A stretch of DNA of 64,000 nucleotides from Ulota crispa (GCA_963920765.1 OY987245.1:1318727-1382726), one strand, 5' to 3'. Shown: positions 1 through 13,223, counted from the stretch's first letter. Numbers and translations: made by a program. Notes: generated by a model not told the origin, from the sequence alone.

Positions 1-1920
1 TTGGTAGGTAAAAAAATTGCTATGGAGTTGACATTTATCATTTCTATAGTTGAGTGAAAAGTACATTTACACATCATTATTAATATGCTTTTCATCCCAA
101 TCTCAAAAATAACAAATTGCAAGTAGTATCAACTAGAACAAATCAACTCCTAAGTGTGTCCAAGGATACTCTAGGACTGATTTACCTAAAACAATAGATT
201 CAAAATTATGATAACCATATATTCAAATCTCGGGGGGGTCACACCCCTTTATGATTGGATACCACCTGCAATAATGGGGTCATTAAATGGGGGATATTTA
301 GATTCTTTAAGGTGATTTTACCTCCATTTTTTAGATAAAAAGCTACTTTAGTGTATTTTAGGGTATCCTATGCTTATTTCTAAATGGTTATATGACCTAA
401 TTTTCAGACCCTATTTTTTTTACAAACACAAAAGTATCATAAGAAAAAATTATGTGTACACAGTGGGTTTATAGAAGACTTTGGCCCGCAAGAAAATAGC
501 GTAAGAATTTAACACATAGCAAGTCCCTCAAACCATACTTACAAAGCAGCTTTCCTAAATTCTAATTCATTCCTAAAAATTCAAATTATCTTCAACCACA
601 TGCAAACTCACAAAATGGCAAACAATGAGCTTTGAAGCACTGAACCCTAAAATGGAGAAGAAATGAGGAAAGGAAAGAAACCAGGCAAAAGACAGCAGGT
701 AAGTCTGAGCGTGAACCCAAGCTCTTATTGTCAAGAACTGCAGAAAGAACTGAGCAGTAACGCCAATATCCACCACCGTCGTTGGCGGAAGAAGATAAGA
801 AATCCAACTTTGAACTCAAACCCCACTGAGCTCACACTCCCGCGCTTGCAAGTACAGCGCTGTGTGGGAAATTCTATAAGGAGGATGATAAGCTTCAATT
901 GCACAGCACCCTTGCCGCTACTTTCAGTGCTTAGATAATCTGAGGAGAGAAAAATTGCAAACATCAAAAAAGCAATCTCAAATCTAAGAATCCCAAGTGC
1001 CAGGTAAGAGCAATTGTAAGCTTAGCATAGTAGCGTGTAAAGAAGCCAGCGTATAAAGAATCCAATGTACGTGCTTGCTAGCACAAACCCTGCTCTCAAG
1101 ACTCCACAACAATGCTAGCCTTTGCCAGCACGTCCGACCCTTCTTCAATTATTCTACAACCTGCTGCTAAACCCTAAACCGTTATAATCCAAAACCTAGA
1201 TAGAAAAAGCCAATTTTCATCCATATTGCTCAAGAACTCTAAACCCTATACTCATCCTACTAAACTCTTTTAGGATAATCTTATAATTCCAACCCTTTTT
1301 TTTCTACAGTATTTTAAAATAGAGGATTATACACCACCATATTTTACATATAATGAAGCAAGACATATTTTTCCAATACTATGGTAAATCTAAAAAAGAT
1401 ATAAAATTTATCTCCAATGAATAAAATTGACCCTATTTTTTATCTCACATAGTTTATTAAAAATTGGAGAGTCACCCCCAAGATTCAAATCAACAACCTT
1501 TAACGTAAAATTGCAAATTGCAACTCAATTAATTTTGTATGAGAGTTGGATGAGCTGCATGAGCATGATTAATCTAGTGCAACAAAAGAAGTATCGTTTG
1601 AAAACCATTAGTTCATCTTGAGAATAATGGATGCCCACTCTTTTAGGGGTTCAAAAAGAAAAATTGTTTATTTGTAGAACTAAATTTGAAGCTTACACCA
1701 CGAAAAGTTTTATGGTTTGAGTGAGAATTTAGTTGCCCTGCAATCAACTTGGGATTACCATTCTTAAATCAACTCTAATGGAATTCATAGTTGCAAGCTC
1801 ACTTAGATTTTGAAAAAACAAAGTGGGTTTGACCTGACAAAACTCTAGTGTAGCATAAAAGAATCGAATTGTGTCCAATTTAATAACAAACTGTCGAATT
1901 GCTAACTAAAGGTCTCCGTA
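1..1920. other. AT-rich intergenic DNA with a GC-richer patch at 650-930
   Basis: No gene is convincing here. Short open frames at 663-938 (plus) and 731-967 (minus) overlap each other and resemble nothing I know. The patch at 650-930 is richer in GC than its surroundings. A telo-box-like AAACCCTAAACC lies near 1170; such boxes often sit near plant transcription starts, so a promoter or non-coding transcript is possible but unproven. Confidence 0.4.
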
Positions 1921-2238
1921 TAAGGTATGTACACCCATAAGCACCACTGTCCACATAACTGTCACCTCTAAAATTTTGGAAAATTTGTGGAAGTGAATAG
2001 ATGTAATGACAAGGATGTACAGCATGTGAACATGAAATTTTGATAGTGGTTAGGGGTGCAATGGCAGTTTGCTCTTTAAAAATTCACAACTTATTCTCAC
2101 AAAATTCAAATAATACATTTGTAAGTGCAAACTCAATATTTTTCTATTCCTAAAAGGATCCTATAATTTGCTAGTTATTTATTGATACTTGTCATGTTCA
2201 AAACTCTTAGATTGACACTTACGGGTGTACATACCTTA
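1921..2238. mobile_element. TA-flanked MITE, family F, copy 1
   Basis: The left end reads TAAGGTATGTACACCCATAA and the right end is its imperfect inverse (ACGGGTGTACATACCTTA). The element is about 318 bp. A copy in the opposite orientation lies at 56889-57207 and shares the interior, including the stretches around the words GCAAACTC and ACATGTTGTAC or its complement. The ends fit AGGTA... inside a TA duplication, but TTA/TAA cannot be excluded. No coding capacity. Confidence 0.65.
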
Positions 2239-3346
2239 CCCGTATTGCACATCATAAATGAGGGTGGTTGCACCAAGGACCTTTCTCTTTTCTTTTTTAT
2301 TTTAGTTGAGCAGCTGGCACCCTTGTATATGTATGCAAATAAGGAAAATTGGATAGAGTCATCCTATAAATGAGCTAGTATTAACAATTTTCATCCAAAT
2401 AGCGGGTTACCTAGCATTTATTTGGTATGAACTAAGGATATAATCCACATCTAGTTTTTCTCAAAGTTGAGGTAGCCATTGTCTAAATGAGGTAAGATTT
2501 TGGCAAAATTTTGTTCAGTTTAGTTTACCCTTGAGTGCCCCAGTACCCCAAATCTAGCCTTTCCATATCCAACAATTTGTTGACTTTGACCGTTATAATC
2601 TTTTGACTTGCGCAATGAATACTTACCAAACTTTTCATACATTTACAAACGCTAAACCTTGTGCAATATCAATGACTAATTCTTCTAAATGTTGTTTTTG
2701 AACTTATGATGCTAGATTGTTTGCAATGAGATCCAATGCAGCATGAATTTGGACTGGGCGCTCGGGGGTTAAATTGAGTTGCACACCTTATAGTGGGGTT
2801 TCTTGTGAGCTTTGCAATGGTACTGCCCAGTGACGCAGGCAAGGGGAACTAGGGAATTGTTTTTTGGACACTTGCGAAGCAACACGCGTATCCTACAAAG
2901 CAAGCAGCTCAGGGAAAAAGGGATAGAATCGTCCATGGCTTGCAGTTCATCCACAAAATCAGTTAATCTTAAGTTTACTTTTTATCCAAAATTTGGCGGA
3001 CTTAATGTCTCTTTGAAAGGATTTTGATTGTATCATCCTTTCATTAATTGAATTTTCTTTTCAATGTTACCTCTCATGAGTACAAGAGTGAAATATGTAG
3101 CTCCAAAATCTTTTGAGGCAAAATTAATCATGGCCTAAAAAATATTCCAGCAGCAATATCTTCATGAATGCGAGTTTTTTTCCTCGTCCATCTTTGCATG
3201 GACTAATTCAATGCCTTGCAGTAAAATCACGAAGCACACAAGATCAAACAAATCACACGGTTTGAAAAATTTACCAAAAGCAATTGTCTAAACTCATACG
3301 TCAATGTACCTCATCTGAATCAAACAACTATTAGACAGTAGTACTG
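2239..3346. other. Intergenic, nothing recognised
   Basis: AT-rich sequence with only short chance reading frames, for example the overlapping opposite frames at 2769-3027. I see no splice-consistent coding structure and no clear repeat ends. Confidence 0.4.
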
Positions 3347-3597
3347 CCTATTCGTTAAATTGGGAAAAACAGTACATTTTGAGACTTCTGAGGTTTTAAG
3401 TGGTCACCTAAAACCTTAGCTTGCAGCATTTTGTTGGTACACGTGTCCTCATTTGAGAGGAGAGATTTGAGAGGGAAAAAATCTTAGTGACTCAGATTAA
3501 ATCTGATACCTTTGAATCCGGTCTAAGACAATCTTTTGGATTTAAGGTGGAGAACAAAATGGTACCTCCGTTTTTCCCAATTTAACGAATATGGTGT
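3347..3597. mobile_element. Family A palindrome-cored MITE, copy A1
   Basis: About 250 bp with inverted ends: left TTCGTTAAATTGGGAAAAAC, right the inverse ending CCCAATTTAACGAATATGG. Inside, 3391-3416 is a near-perfect palindrome with arms AGGTTTTA(A/G)GTG. The same arrangement recurs at 7437, 7664, 8699, 10281, 52609 and 61259. No open frame; non-autonomous. Confidence 0.8.
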
Positions 3598-5260
3598 TGT
3601 ACGCGTTCAGCGTACAAGTAATGGATGCTTGCACTCGTAGGGTTTAAGGTAGCTAGTGTCAACACGAGGTAAGAATGAGCGCAAACAAAAGCTAGACAAA
3701 AATCAGTTGCCTTGCACTACCTGGGCACTAAGTTTACTAAGCTTAGAAGAGAAGTATCTTTGTAGGCATTGCAAGGGCGTGGCCGAGTGAGCATGGCAGG
3801 CCAGGGGAACGATAAACACGTGAGAGAGCGGTTGCAAAGCCTTGCACCATGGATGCAGGATTGCAGGTACCATCACCGGTATAACTTAGCTAGCTACAAC
3901 AGGATCCTATCATTCCCATCAATCCCAGGGATTACATGGTCACCAACAACCGCGGAGCCGAGATCCAGTCAGGAGCAGACAACGCACCCGGCCTTTCCAG
4001 GCACTTGCAACAACGAGTACAGTTATTAATGCCCCTCCGAAGTGCCTAACGCCCTAAGCCCCTGGGGTCTGAGCCCTGAGCCGTGAGCTGCTTATTTTAC
4101 GTCGACACTGCCCTTGGAAACCGACAATTTTGGCCCACAGCTGTGATACTCTGGTTCTGTGACTGTTGTTTACTTCAGGAAAATCATCAATGCGCCTGCC
4201 AGTAACTTAACTCATGACTGATTGCCTAACTCATGACTGATTGACTAACTCGTGACTGATTGACTGTCCACCATACCCTGGTAAACTTTTAGTCTGGTTC
4301 CGTAGGCGACTCTCCCAGAGGGCCGTGGCCAGACACACGTTCTCCTGCTCTCTACTGAAAACCTTGGCTAGACTTGGAGCATCCTGGACCATCGGCTCTC
4401 CAAGTTGTCTTGTTCAATTTTGACATGCTCTCAAAATTCTTGGTCCCCACTCTTGCTCACCAAACGTGGCCCATAAATGGTTTATAAATCAATCATCAAC
4501 TGAAGTGGATTTTAGGATAAAGCTCACCAAACGTAAGATGAATAGTACTTACAAGGGCCATTGCTAAAACATCGTTAGAATTGAGTACCATGAGCATATG
4601 TTGAGGAGTTTAGAGCACTTGTTCAAGTATTGTAAGTGTTACACATTTGGCAAGTAAGGGTGCAAATCCTCTTGATCCCCTAATTTCCTAGAACCTAAAT
4701 GCTAAGTAGATCGCAGTTGCAACCACTATGAACCATTGTGCATAAAAGTGGCTAAATTTGGCCTCGATTTCAACTGGAGATCTCCTTTTGATTATTTTTT
4801 TTGTTATTAACTATGAACTATGAAAATCCATACTCATTTAAAATCTGATGTACATACTATGAAGAAAAGAAGAAGCTGGAAGTGTTAATCTATCTATTGT
4901 CCTCTATAGATTGCAAGGGGAAATCCTTCAATAGGATGTCAATCTCTACTTGGAAAATACTGCTGATTGTAGGTGACATTGGAATATCTCCCACTCACCC
5001 GTGACATATAAAGATCTCTCCCAGTTACCATGACGGTGGGATATCTCCACGTTGCCATGGCCCTTGTGCAGAGTCTACAGACCAAATTTGCCTTCATTCT
5101 CTTCACACTAGTCCTCACATTCTGGCAAATGTGTACTTTTTCCTCTGCCTCTCTACCTGTGGGCCTGTAGGGAATAATGGCAGGTGCAGGTGCAGGGGGA
5201 GTGATGAAAGTCATGAGACTACCATATTTCACAATATTGCCGTCTCAGTCGCCGGAGCTC
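3598..5260. other. Intergenic and upstream region of the GDSL gene
   Basis: 3760-4400 is richer in GC than its surroundings and carries an open frame (about 3793-4029) without family features. 4207-4263 holds three units of a 19-bp tandem repeat (taactcatgactgattgcc and variants). No gene is supported. Confidence 0.4.
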
Positions 5261-5269
5261 AATATAAAG
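5261..5269 (+). promoter_or_regulatory. Possible TATA box of the GDSL gene
   Basis: AATATAAAG lies about 280 bases before the chosen ATG at 5542, in a GC-richer stretch. Position and sequence fit a TATA box, but upstream ATGs at about 5296, 5333 and 5425 would then lie in the leader. The placement is inference. Confidence 0.35.
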
Positions 5270-5541
5270 AGCAGAGCAGCTGCAGGTCAGGGGATGGAGA
5301 GGGACCTTGCGCAGCAACCTTTGATTGCGACCATGTCCATCCCAAACTAAGTCACTTGTTGCCGTTGTCACTACTCACTACTAACTACTAAGGCTAGATT
5401 TCGTCCTGCTCTGACTCTCCTGGTATGATTTCAAAAGGACTTGCATTTACGAGCAGTACTCACAGTTGGAATGCTCCTCCAGAGAGTTTGGTTGGCTGCT
5501 TTTCCAAGGCTATTCGTTACTTTTGCACAAGAAAGGTAGCT

Positions 5542-8500
5542 ATGGCGGGGTTTGCATTCAGCTCATACACTGTGTGCATGGTGCTGCTCCTCAGCAATGC
5601 AGCCCTGTCAGGAGTGTCAGGAATCCGTACCCGCAACTTCACCGCGACTAGAACTGCTGCTGAGCAGGCGCCGGTTACTACGAGTGCCAACACGGCGGGA
5701 TTGTTGTTTCCAGCGATGGTGGTGTTCGGGGATTCCACAGTGGACGCCGGCAACAACAACTACCTCAACACCATTGTGAGGTCAGATTTTGTCCCGTACG
5801 GAATGGACCTCGACGGTGGCAAGCCTTCTGGTCGCTTCACCGATGGTCTTCTCGCCACGGATTTCGTTTGTAAGCATCATTCCCACACCTGGCTCACTAG
5901 CTAGCTTGCTTGCTATGCCAGTGAGAGAATTGATTCTGGCTAGCTTTCAATTGCCGTTACGAGGATGTAAAGTGAAAAAATTCCTTTCATAGACTCCAGA
6001 GTGTTTTTCTTTGAGCAATGGCTAGAGATATCGATGCCGGTTCACTTTCAGTCAACGCATGGTTAGCTATTTTCATCACATGTTTTTTGGCCTGAGACTG
6101 CACATGCAATTGCAATAATAGGTGTTTGTTAATGCTTTTGCAGCTCTCAAGGTTGGGATACCACTGCAGCTGCCATACTTGTCACCCGAAGCACATGGAG
6201 AGGCTATTCTCACGGGCGTCAACTTGGCTTCGTCCGCATCTGGCTGGTTAGAAGACACTTCCACCCGCTTGGTGCGTACATTCTACTTCCCCTCTACAAC
6301 TCCATACTATCTCTTTTTTTCACCTCTTCTTTCATTGCTGAGAAAGATTAAACTCAACAGTGAAGTCCAAATTTCTTCCAAAATTATAGATACATCAATT
6401 TCGTTAAAATGGCGGTAAAGTCATTACTATGGAGCTACTTTGGCCGGGCGATCAAAATGTCAATTCTACAATTAGAGCGGTGTGAAGATTATGTCACTAC
6501 TTTTGTCGCATGACTGCCGCCAATTAACGAAATTGACGTTTGGACTTTTTGGTGCAGTAGCCTGGTCATGTTCTTTAACAGCATGTTAGCACACCGGAAA
6601 TATGATGATGCCTGCTACTAAGAGTTCTTAACATCTCTAGTCTACATGATTTCTTTCACATATCGATTTCCCTCACTAGGACTTAATTCTGGTACACGAT
6701 TTTTAAAATGGTTTCCGACTTTCAGTGCTTGTACCGAATGCATGCATGTTATTCGCTTATTCCCTTGCAAGAGCATGCTAGATTACTTGATGAATGTAAT
6801 ATCTTTTACCAATGCTCTTTCTGGTCAATGACACAGCACTCTGGTACATGCATAACCCACGATTTAGAACAATCTATAAAGCATCTTTCAATAAGGACCC
6901 AAATTAATTGCCCTGAATCCTGGATTTTTTATTTAGTGTACCGTTGGGGGTGACAAGAAAGATATGTGATTTCATGAATAGTTGGCCTATATGCCAATGC
7001 CATATTAACCTGAATCTGGATTGTTCATGCAATTTTAGAACTTGTTTGCAAAACAAAGGAAAACCTCCCAATGTTAATAGATATAAATCCTTCAATGTTT
7101 CCCAATGTTTTGCATAATTGTATTGATGTGTTTGTTTGGGCAACTTCAACATGGGGCAGGCATGTGTGTGTGCACCTGCTAAGTCATTTAGTAAACTAAC
7201 CTGTCACCACTGCCGTCTCGGGCAAGCAATAAAAATAAAACAAAGGCTAGTTAGCAATTCCAAAGGTGCGCTTAGTGTGATCCTAGTCCACTTCGATATT
7301 TGGAAAATACAGAATTTTTTTCTGTGTTGTAACTGGTTTGTTCATTGAATCAGAATATTTCAACGGTAACCAAAATCTCTAGATATTCACACAGTGCAAC
7401 TGTGCAACTACATTACATTTTAAGATACCAAGTAACATCATATTTGTTAAATTGGGAAAAAGAGTACATTTTTGGGACTTCTGAGGTTTTAGGTGATCAC
7501 CTAAAACCGAGCTTGCAGCATTTTTTTGGTACATGTGCCAAATTTTTTTCCCTGTTGTAATTGATTTGTTCATTGAATCAGAACATTTCAACGGTAATTA
7601 AAATCTCTAGATATTCACACAATGCAACTGTGCAAGTACATTACATTTTAAGATACCAAATAACACCATATTTGTTGAATTGGGAAAAACAATACATTTT
7701 GGGACTTCTAAGGTTTTAGGTGGTCACCTAAAACCGTAACTTGTAACATTTTTTTGGTACACGTGCCCTCATCTAAGAAGAGGAATTTACGAGAAAAAAA
7801 ATCTTAGTGGCTCAGACTGAATCTAATACCTTTGAATCTGATTTAAGGTAACTTTTGGGTTTACGGTGGAGTACCAAATGGTACCTCCGTTTTTCCTAAT
7901 TTAAAGAATATGGTGATAAGTACCATTAATGCAACTTACTACCGAAGGTTCAAACTTTGCTGGTAATTGTTTAAATCCTCAAAAAATTGCATGTGATCAT
8001 TTTTTGTGGAAATTGTAACACGTCTCTTTGATATGAATAATTTTGCTTAATTGACTAAGTAGCTTCTTTTTGTGTTTGTACAGAATGTAATAGGACTTGC
8101 TACTCAATTAGAGTGGTGCCAAAACTGGAAGAAGGAGGTGCTGAGCGTCGCAGGGCCGCAGAAAGGAAGTTACATCATTGAGAACGCCTTATACGCAATA
8201 AGCACCGGTAGTAACGATTGGGTGAATAACTATTATTTCAATCCCACTCTCCTAGAACGATACACCCCAGATGAGTACACCACCATGCTACTAGGTCATG
8301 CACGCCAATATATACAGGTAAGTGCGTACAGTAGCTCTAGAATCTAAACTCTATACAAAAAACATCAAAATGCCATATATAACTAAATCTGTACAGTTCA
8401 AAGTCCACAAATAGCAGTCCAACTCTTACGTTTTTGGAGATTTGTTCAAAACATCATATTTTCAATGTCTTGCGTGTTTATTGAAAGATCTCCTAACGTT

Positions 8501-11059
8501 TTGCATAGTCCTATAAAATCCATACTTACATGAACAATCTAGGTTACTTTGGTAAGATGTAGCATAAAGAGAGATATAGAGTTTATGTTTATTCAAATTT
8601 ATAGTTAATGCACAATAAACTCTTTACAATTGCTTTGTAGGGATTTGCATATGAATTTTGTGTGTATTAAGCAGTAATATACAGAACGTAGAGAAAATAA
8701 CATCATATTTGATAATTTGGGAAAAACAAATGTCCCACTTTGTACTCCACCTTAAATCCAAAAAGTTACCTTAAACCAGATTTGAAGGTATCAAATTTAG
8801 TTTGAGTCACTAAAAAAAATTCCCTCGCAAATTCCTCCTCTCAGGTGAGGATACATGTACAAAAAAAACACTGAGGAAGGTTTTAGGTGGTCACCTAAAA
8901 CCTTTACTTCAAAATTTTGAAAGTCCCAAAATGTACCATTTTTTTTCCAAATTAACTAATATGGTGTTAAATACGTTGTAATTGGGAAATGTGAGAGAGA
9001 AAAACCATAGAAGAAACAAACAAAAACATTTAACAATTCCTTTGATGTGAACAGTAGAACACAAAGAAAACAAAACATTTGTGAATTCTCTCAAGGAAAA
9101 TGTGAAGAATTCCTAAATTGATATAGGGAAATTAAAAGTATACATGCTGTAATCATAGTTGTCACATTGGATCACCCGTCTAACAGCTTGACCGTTTGCC
9201 CAAAGTGCCCAATGGAGCTCAAGTCCAATTGATGTAGTCAACTCATAATTAATTTCAGAAATGATAACAAAAGAAATTTATTTGTATGTGGTGGTGACAC
9301 TCATTGTTGTCAACAATCAACATGAAGTCAAAACTTGAAGTTAAAGCCAAATCACGAGGTAAAAATGAAAATTATCATTTGATTCTTCCATTGTAAGGTC
9401 AACTCCCTAAAAAAATCCTAAAACACAAAAGTGAACGGACATTGTACATGTCTATTTTGTAAGTTTGCCTGTCAGGTCCGATAGCCAAGTTTGCTTGTCT
9501 TGTACGCCAACCAAATCTTGCCTGATGTGACAATTATGATTGTGATTGTACGTGCATGTGTGTGACAATCGACAGGAGTTGTATGACTTGGGGGGCCGCA
9601 ACATCGTCATCCTGAATCTTCCGCCTCTCGGTTGTGTTCCGCAGCAAATCACTCTCCATGGCCATGGCAACCAAAGTTGCGTCAAGTTCCTCAACGACGC
9701 TTGCAGCCGTTTCAACGAGCAACTGCTGGCATTGACAGACGACATGAAGAAAACGACGATGCCGAATTCTCGACTCGTCTTGTTTGACATCTATGGCAAT
9801 CTCTACAACGCCTTCCAAAATCCTCAACAATTCGGTACGTCATTTCTAAAAACATTGATCGATCTCACACCCACGAACTCACCTGATTTTTGAAACGGCT
9901 GAATTAAGGTAGCAACACCCATACGCGTCACTTTCCCCATGGGCGTGACCTACATTTACATCCATATCTGAGTTTTTTTGTGAGTTGACCAATAAATACA
10001 AAAATAAATTGGTCATGGGTCACAAAGTAATGGTTTTGGGTGACAAGGTAATGATTATGGGTAACAAGTGCATCCCATTTGAGTGCCAATGGGTATGGAA
10101 ATAAGTTCAAAGAATGATGTTAAATAGTTTTGCAACACCATGAATAAATAAACAAAGGAGGTGAAAACACCATTCAAGTACCCTAAGCGTGATATTGTCA
10201 CTTTTCATGACAATTTTGGGTGCCCCATTGTACTATTTAAGTGACTATTCAAGCTAGTATTATGAGCGTATGAGCACAGAACACTATATTCGTTAAATTG
10301 GGGAAAACAGTGGTCCCACTTTGTACTTCACTTTGATCCAAGATAGTCACCTTGAACCAGATTTGAAGGTATTAAATTCAATATGAGCCACTAAGATTTT
10401 TTCCCTCGCAAATTCCTCCTATCAGGTGAGGGCACGTGTACCCAAAAAAACGTTGCTAGCTCAGTTGTACATGATCATGTACAACTTGCAAAAGTCCCAA
10501 AATGTACCCATTTTTCCAATTTAACGAATATGGTATTACAATGAAAACGCTAGTATTATGAGCATATGAGCACAATGAAGACTTCAGTAAGCTTCTTTCT
10601 TAATATCTCCTCCATACAACTATACATTTATAATGATTTTGGACTTCGAAAAATCTTTGTGGACAAATTCTTGTAATTGTAGTTTTTGAATTGATGTCAA
10701 TATTTTTGATTTCCTTTAGCTTATCTAACAATGATTTCTTTCAAAGTTCATCAATTGATTTTCTTACTCCAAAATCCTTAGTTTCACGCTTATGGGTGCT
10801 GCCACCTTAATGATCTAAAACCGCAAGTTTTGTACGTTGCGGTTTGGTTTCAGGATTCAAGTACACTCGGTATGGGTGTTGCGGGAGTGGGATCATCGAA
10901 GTTTCGATATTTTGCAACAAAGATGTACCGGTGTGTGAGAATCCAAGTGAACACCTCTTCTGGGATAGCTTCCATCCCACCTCCCACTTCTACAGCCAAT
11001 TGGCGGATGTAATGATTGCTCTTGTCAAACCCATTCTTCTCGCACCGCCCCACCCTTAG
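5542..11059 (+). CDS. GDSL (SGNH) esterase/lipase, 5 exons
   Basis: Predicted secreted ester hydrolase of the plant GDSL family, 384 aa. Exons: 5542-5869, 6144-6271, 8084-8317, 9576-9834, 10854-11059. All introns are GT...AG and the phases join without a break. The start at 5542 gives a clean signal peptide (MAGFAFSSYTVCMVLLLSNA...). An in-frame ATG at 5425 would add 39 residues and bury that signal. Block I is VVFGDSTVDAGNNN with nucleophile Ser65. Block II is near GVNLASSASG. Block III is GSND with Asn196. Block V is DSFHP with Asp354 and His357. NIVILNLPPLGC in exon 4 is also typical of the family. Length and exon number match plant family members. The substrate cannot be told; relatives act on cutin, wax or other acyl esters in the wall. 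Introns 2, 3 and 4 (1.8, 1.3 and 1.0 kb) are enlarged by MITEs. The reading frame is intact. Confidence 0.93.
7312..7767. repeat. Tandem duplication of 228 bp inside GDSL intron 2
   Basis: Units 7312-7539 and 7540-7767 are nearly identical, with a constant offset of 228 (for example ttcattgaatcag at 7341 and 7569). Each unit carries intron flank plus the left half of a family A MITE, so copy A2a is truncated and A2b is complete. The duplication therefore came after the MITE insertion. Confidence 0.8.
7437..7539. mobile_element. Family A MITE, truncated copy A2a
   Basis: Left terminus and central palindrome (7485-7508, arms GGTTTTAGGTG around AT) are present. The right half is missing because the copy ends at the tandem duplication junction. 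Confidence 0.75.
7664..7917. mobile_element. Family A MITE, complete copy A2b, in GDSL intron 2
   Basis: The left end is CACCATATTTGTTGAATTGG and the right end the inverse ending AATATGGTG. The central palindrome is at 7712-7735. Same orientation as A1. It lies wholly in the intron. Confidence 0.8.
8699..8968. mobile_element. Family A MITE, copy A3, in GDSL intron 3
   Basis: Reverse orientation relative to A1. Ends ACATCATATTTGATAATTTGG and its inverse. The palindrome at 8878-8903 has arms AGGTTTTAGGTG and no mismatch outside the two central bases. Confidence 0.8.
9905..10809. mobile_element. TA-flanked MITE, family F, copy 2, in GDSL intron 4
   Basis: The left end TAAGGTAGCAACACCCATAC and right end CTTATGGGTGCTGCCACCTTA are inverted. 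It is about 905 bp, of which about 255 bp is a nested family A copy. The ends resemble those of copies 1921-2238 and 56889-57207, but the interior is longer. It fills most of intron 4 without touching the splice sites. Confidence 0.55.
10281..10537. mobile_element. Family A MITE, copy A4, nested in family F element
   Basis: Left end ATATTCGTTAAATTGGGG, right end inverse. The usual central palindrome is replaced by an unrelated perfect 22-bp palindrome at 10464-10485 (arm GTTGTACATGA). A 27-bp near-identical direct repeat (gctagtattatgagc...) lies on both sides at 10253-10279 and 10549-10575. Confidence 0.75.
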
Positions 11060-13223
11060 AAGGAGAGGTCCAAACTTGTGATTCTAGAAGAGGCTCACCT
11101 TTGGTATACTAGAAAAAGAAACAAAAAAACAGAAATTGGGCAAATGACTACATGTTTGCCACATTCATTATAACGTCCCATTTTCTGCAAATTTACGTGC
11201 GTATGTACACAAGTAAATATATGCACATTTAACAACGTACGTACATTGTACGTACGTATGACCTCAATGAAGCCCATTCTTGTTCAAAGGAATGGCGATT
11301 GGTCATTGGCTAAAGAAAGGCAGGCAACTTCTCATAACATAGAATGATTTTGCAGCAATTGGGTGCGACATTGTTTTATACCTTGGATAAATATGTTTGA
11401 ATAAGATCTCACTAGTTAATTTAAATCTGGTAGCATAATATTTTGTTGTACTTATAATTACGGAAATAGCATCCCCTCTCTTGTCAGACCCAAGCGTTTG
11501 CCATGTTAATTCTCATGATCATACTCTAAGTTTTCACATAATCTAATCATAATCAGTCATCGTGTGGTAATTATGTGTCTGAAGTCTTTCCTTTAGACAA
11601 GCCTTCGTGTTAACAGTTGCTTCAAACTTGAGGAGTACAACCTCAGTATTGCGAGTTTGGCAAGTTTGAGTGTGTCAAAACGAGATGAACCAAGTGTTTG
11701 AAACAGGACATTTCAATTGCTGAGATGTGCTTTTAGTTGCCCACCTAAAACTTTGAGGTCCCGATTTAAGGAAGGACTTAAATGTCAAAGTAAAGATGAG
11801 GGTCAAATTACTCCGGTCCTTGGTCGAAAGCCATTTTTTGAATGTGATAATTGTGTAAAAGTTAAGCTAATGCAACAAACATGACCGCCTATTGCAGCAC
11901 AGCTGCTTGACACACTAATATGGGGTTTCACAGTACAAAAATAAAAACCTGAGTATCATGCACATTCTATGAAGGACGACCTTTTGATTATAGGGTGATA
12001 AAATGGCTTGGTATAATTATGTGATAGTTTGACTTGCTTTTATCAAGGAGAATTGATTGATTGTTCAGGTGATCAAATAATTTGAAAATTTGGCGTGATC
12101 TCATTGTTCAGTTTTGCTCACCTGCTGTAGGTGAGAAAACTGCTTGCCAAAGCCTAGGATCTTGTTTCCAAGTGTTGTGGAATTCTGCCTTACAACAAAA
12201 TTTATTTTATCATGATAAAATTTGAGCTAGATCATTTACGTTTTGTACTCTTGGGTGATAAAATTGACTTTTGAAAACACCTAATGAACATTAAAAATCT
12301 AAGCCAGGACAATCTTGCATTGAATCGGTTATATAAACATTCTGAAAGCCATCAGCTAGCCAACACCAAGAACTTATTTAGCAAACAATTTCAATGTAAA
12401 TGTAGCATCCGTGAGCCAAGTTTTGCAATTCAAACCTTCATGGCTTCATCTACATCTCCCACTGCTGCAAAACTACTCCATTACAGGCAATTCTGACCTT
12501 GTAAAAATCCAACCCTTGTAGATTATTACCTACAATGCAAATCTTTGGAATATGAGAATCAAGGGGTAATTTTGGGAAACACCTGTTAGTAAGGATTTTG
12601 CAGATTTTTATTTGTTTACTCATATTTTGTCCAAAAACACACATGCTAAGAGAACGATGAGCCAATTTTCCAATTCAAATCTTTGATAGCATTTCCCACT
12701 ACCACAACATTAACTTCCTGAGACGAAGTTACCGCACTTGGTGGCATTTCTGTTGCAAAACAAACCCTTCTAAATTTTTGCCTGAAACATACACCTTTAG
12801 AATGTGAGAACACAGATACTAGTAATCAATATTCCCAAAATTCATAGTTTTTTTTGGTACAGCAACCAATTAAATCTGGCAAAAGAGAGAATGCTCTGAA
12901 GTCCAATTGTTCAACAAAAAGTTCAACAAAAACAAAAGAAAAAATCATAATTAGGAGCTCATTCAGATGCTTTTAGTAGTCATCTATGTGCTTTTGGTGC
13001 AGTGACCTCAACATAACATGGTTGGATTTTTGTTGTAAATCCTCCACGTTCATTCATAATCTCATTCACAAAATATCCCAAAAATACACGTTACTTACAA
13101 GAATCTAAAATCCTCCATTCAGTTGCCAGAGCACGGCTCAATCAAACCTACACAAAAACTAACCTACGACAGAATCATGCTCAGATGCTGAATGGGACTC
13201 TTGTTTTGATGAGGAGACCCCCC
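11060..13223. other. Convergent intergenic region between GDSL and peroxidase genes
   Basis: It should hold the 3' ends of both genes. AT-rich; the frames at 12284-12496 and 12450-12665 are short and show no domain. No repeat with clear ends was seen. Confidence 0.4.

Noticed and set aside
3769-4029. 86-codon GC-rich plus-strand frame as a gene
   Set aside because: The frame lacks an ATG at its start (first ATG at 3793), shows no domain, and is followed by short tandem repeats; insufficient support.
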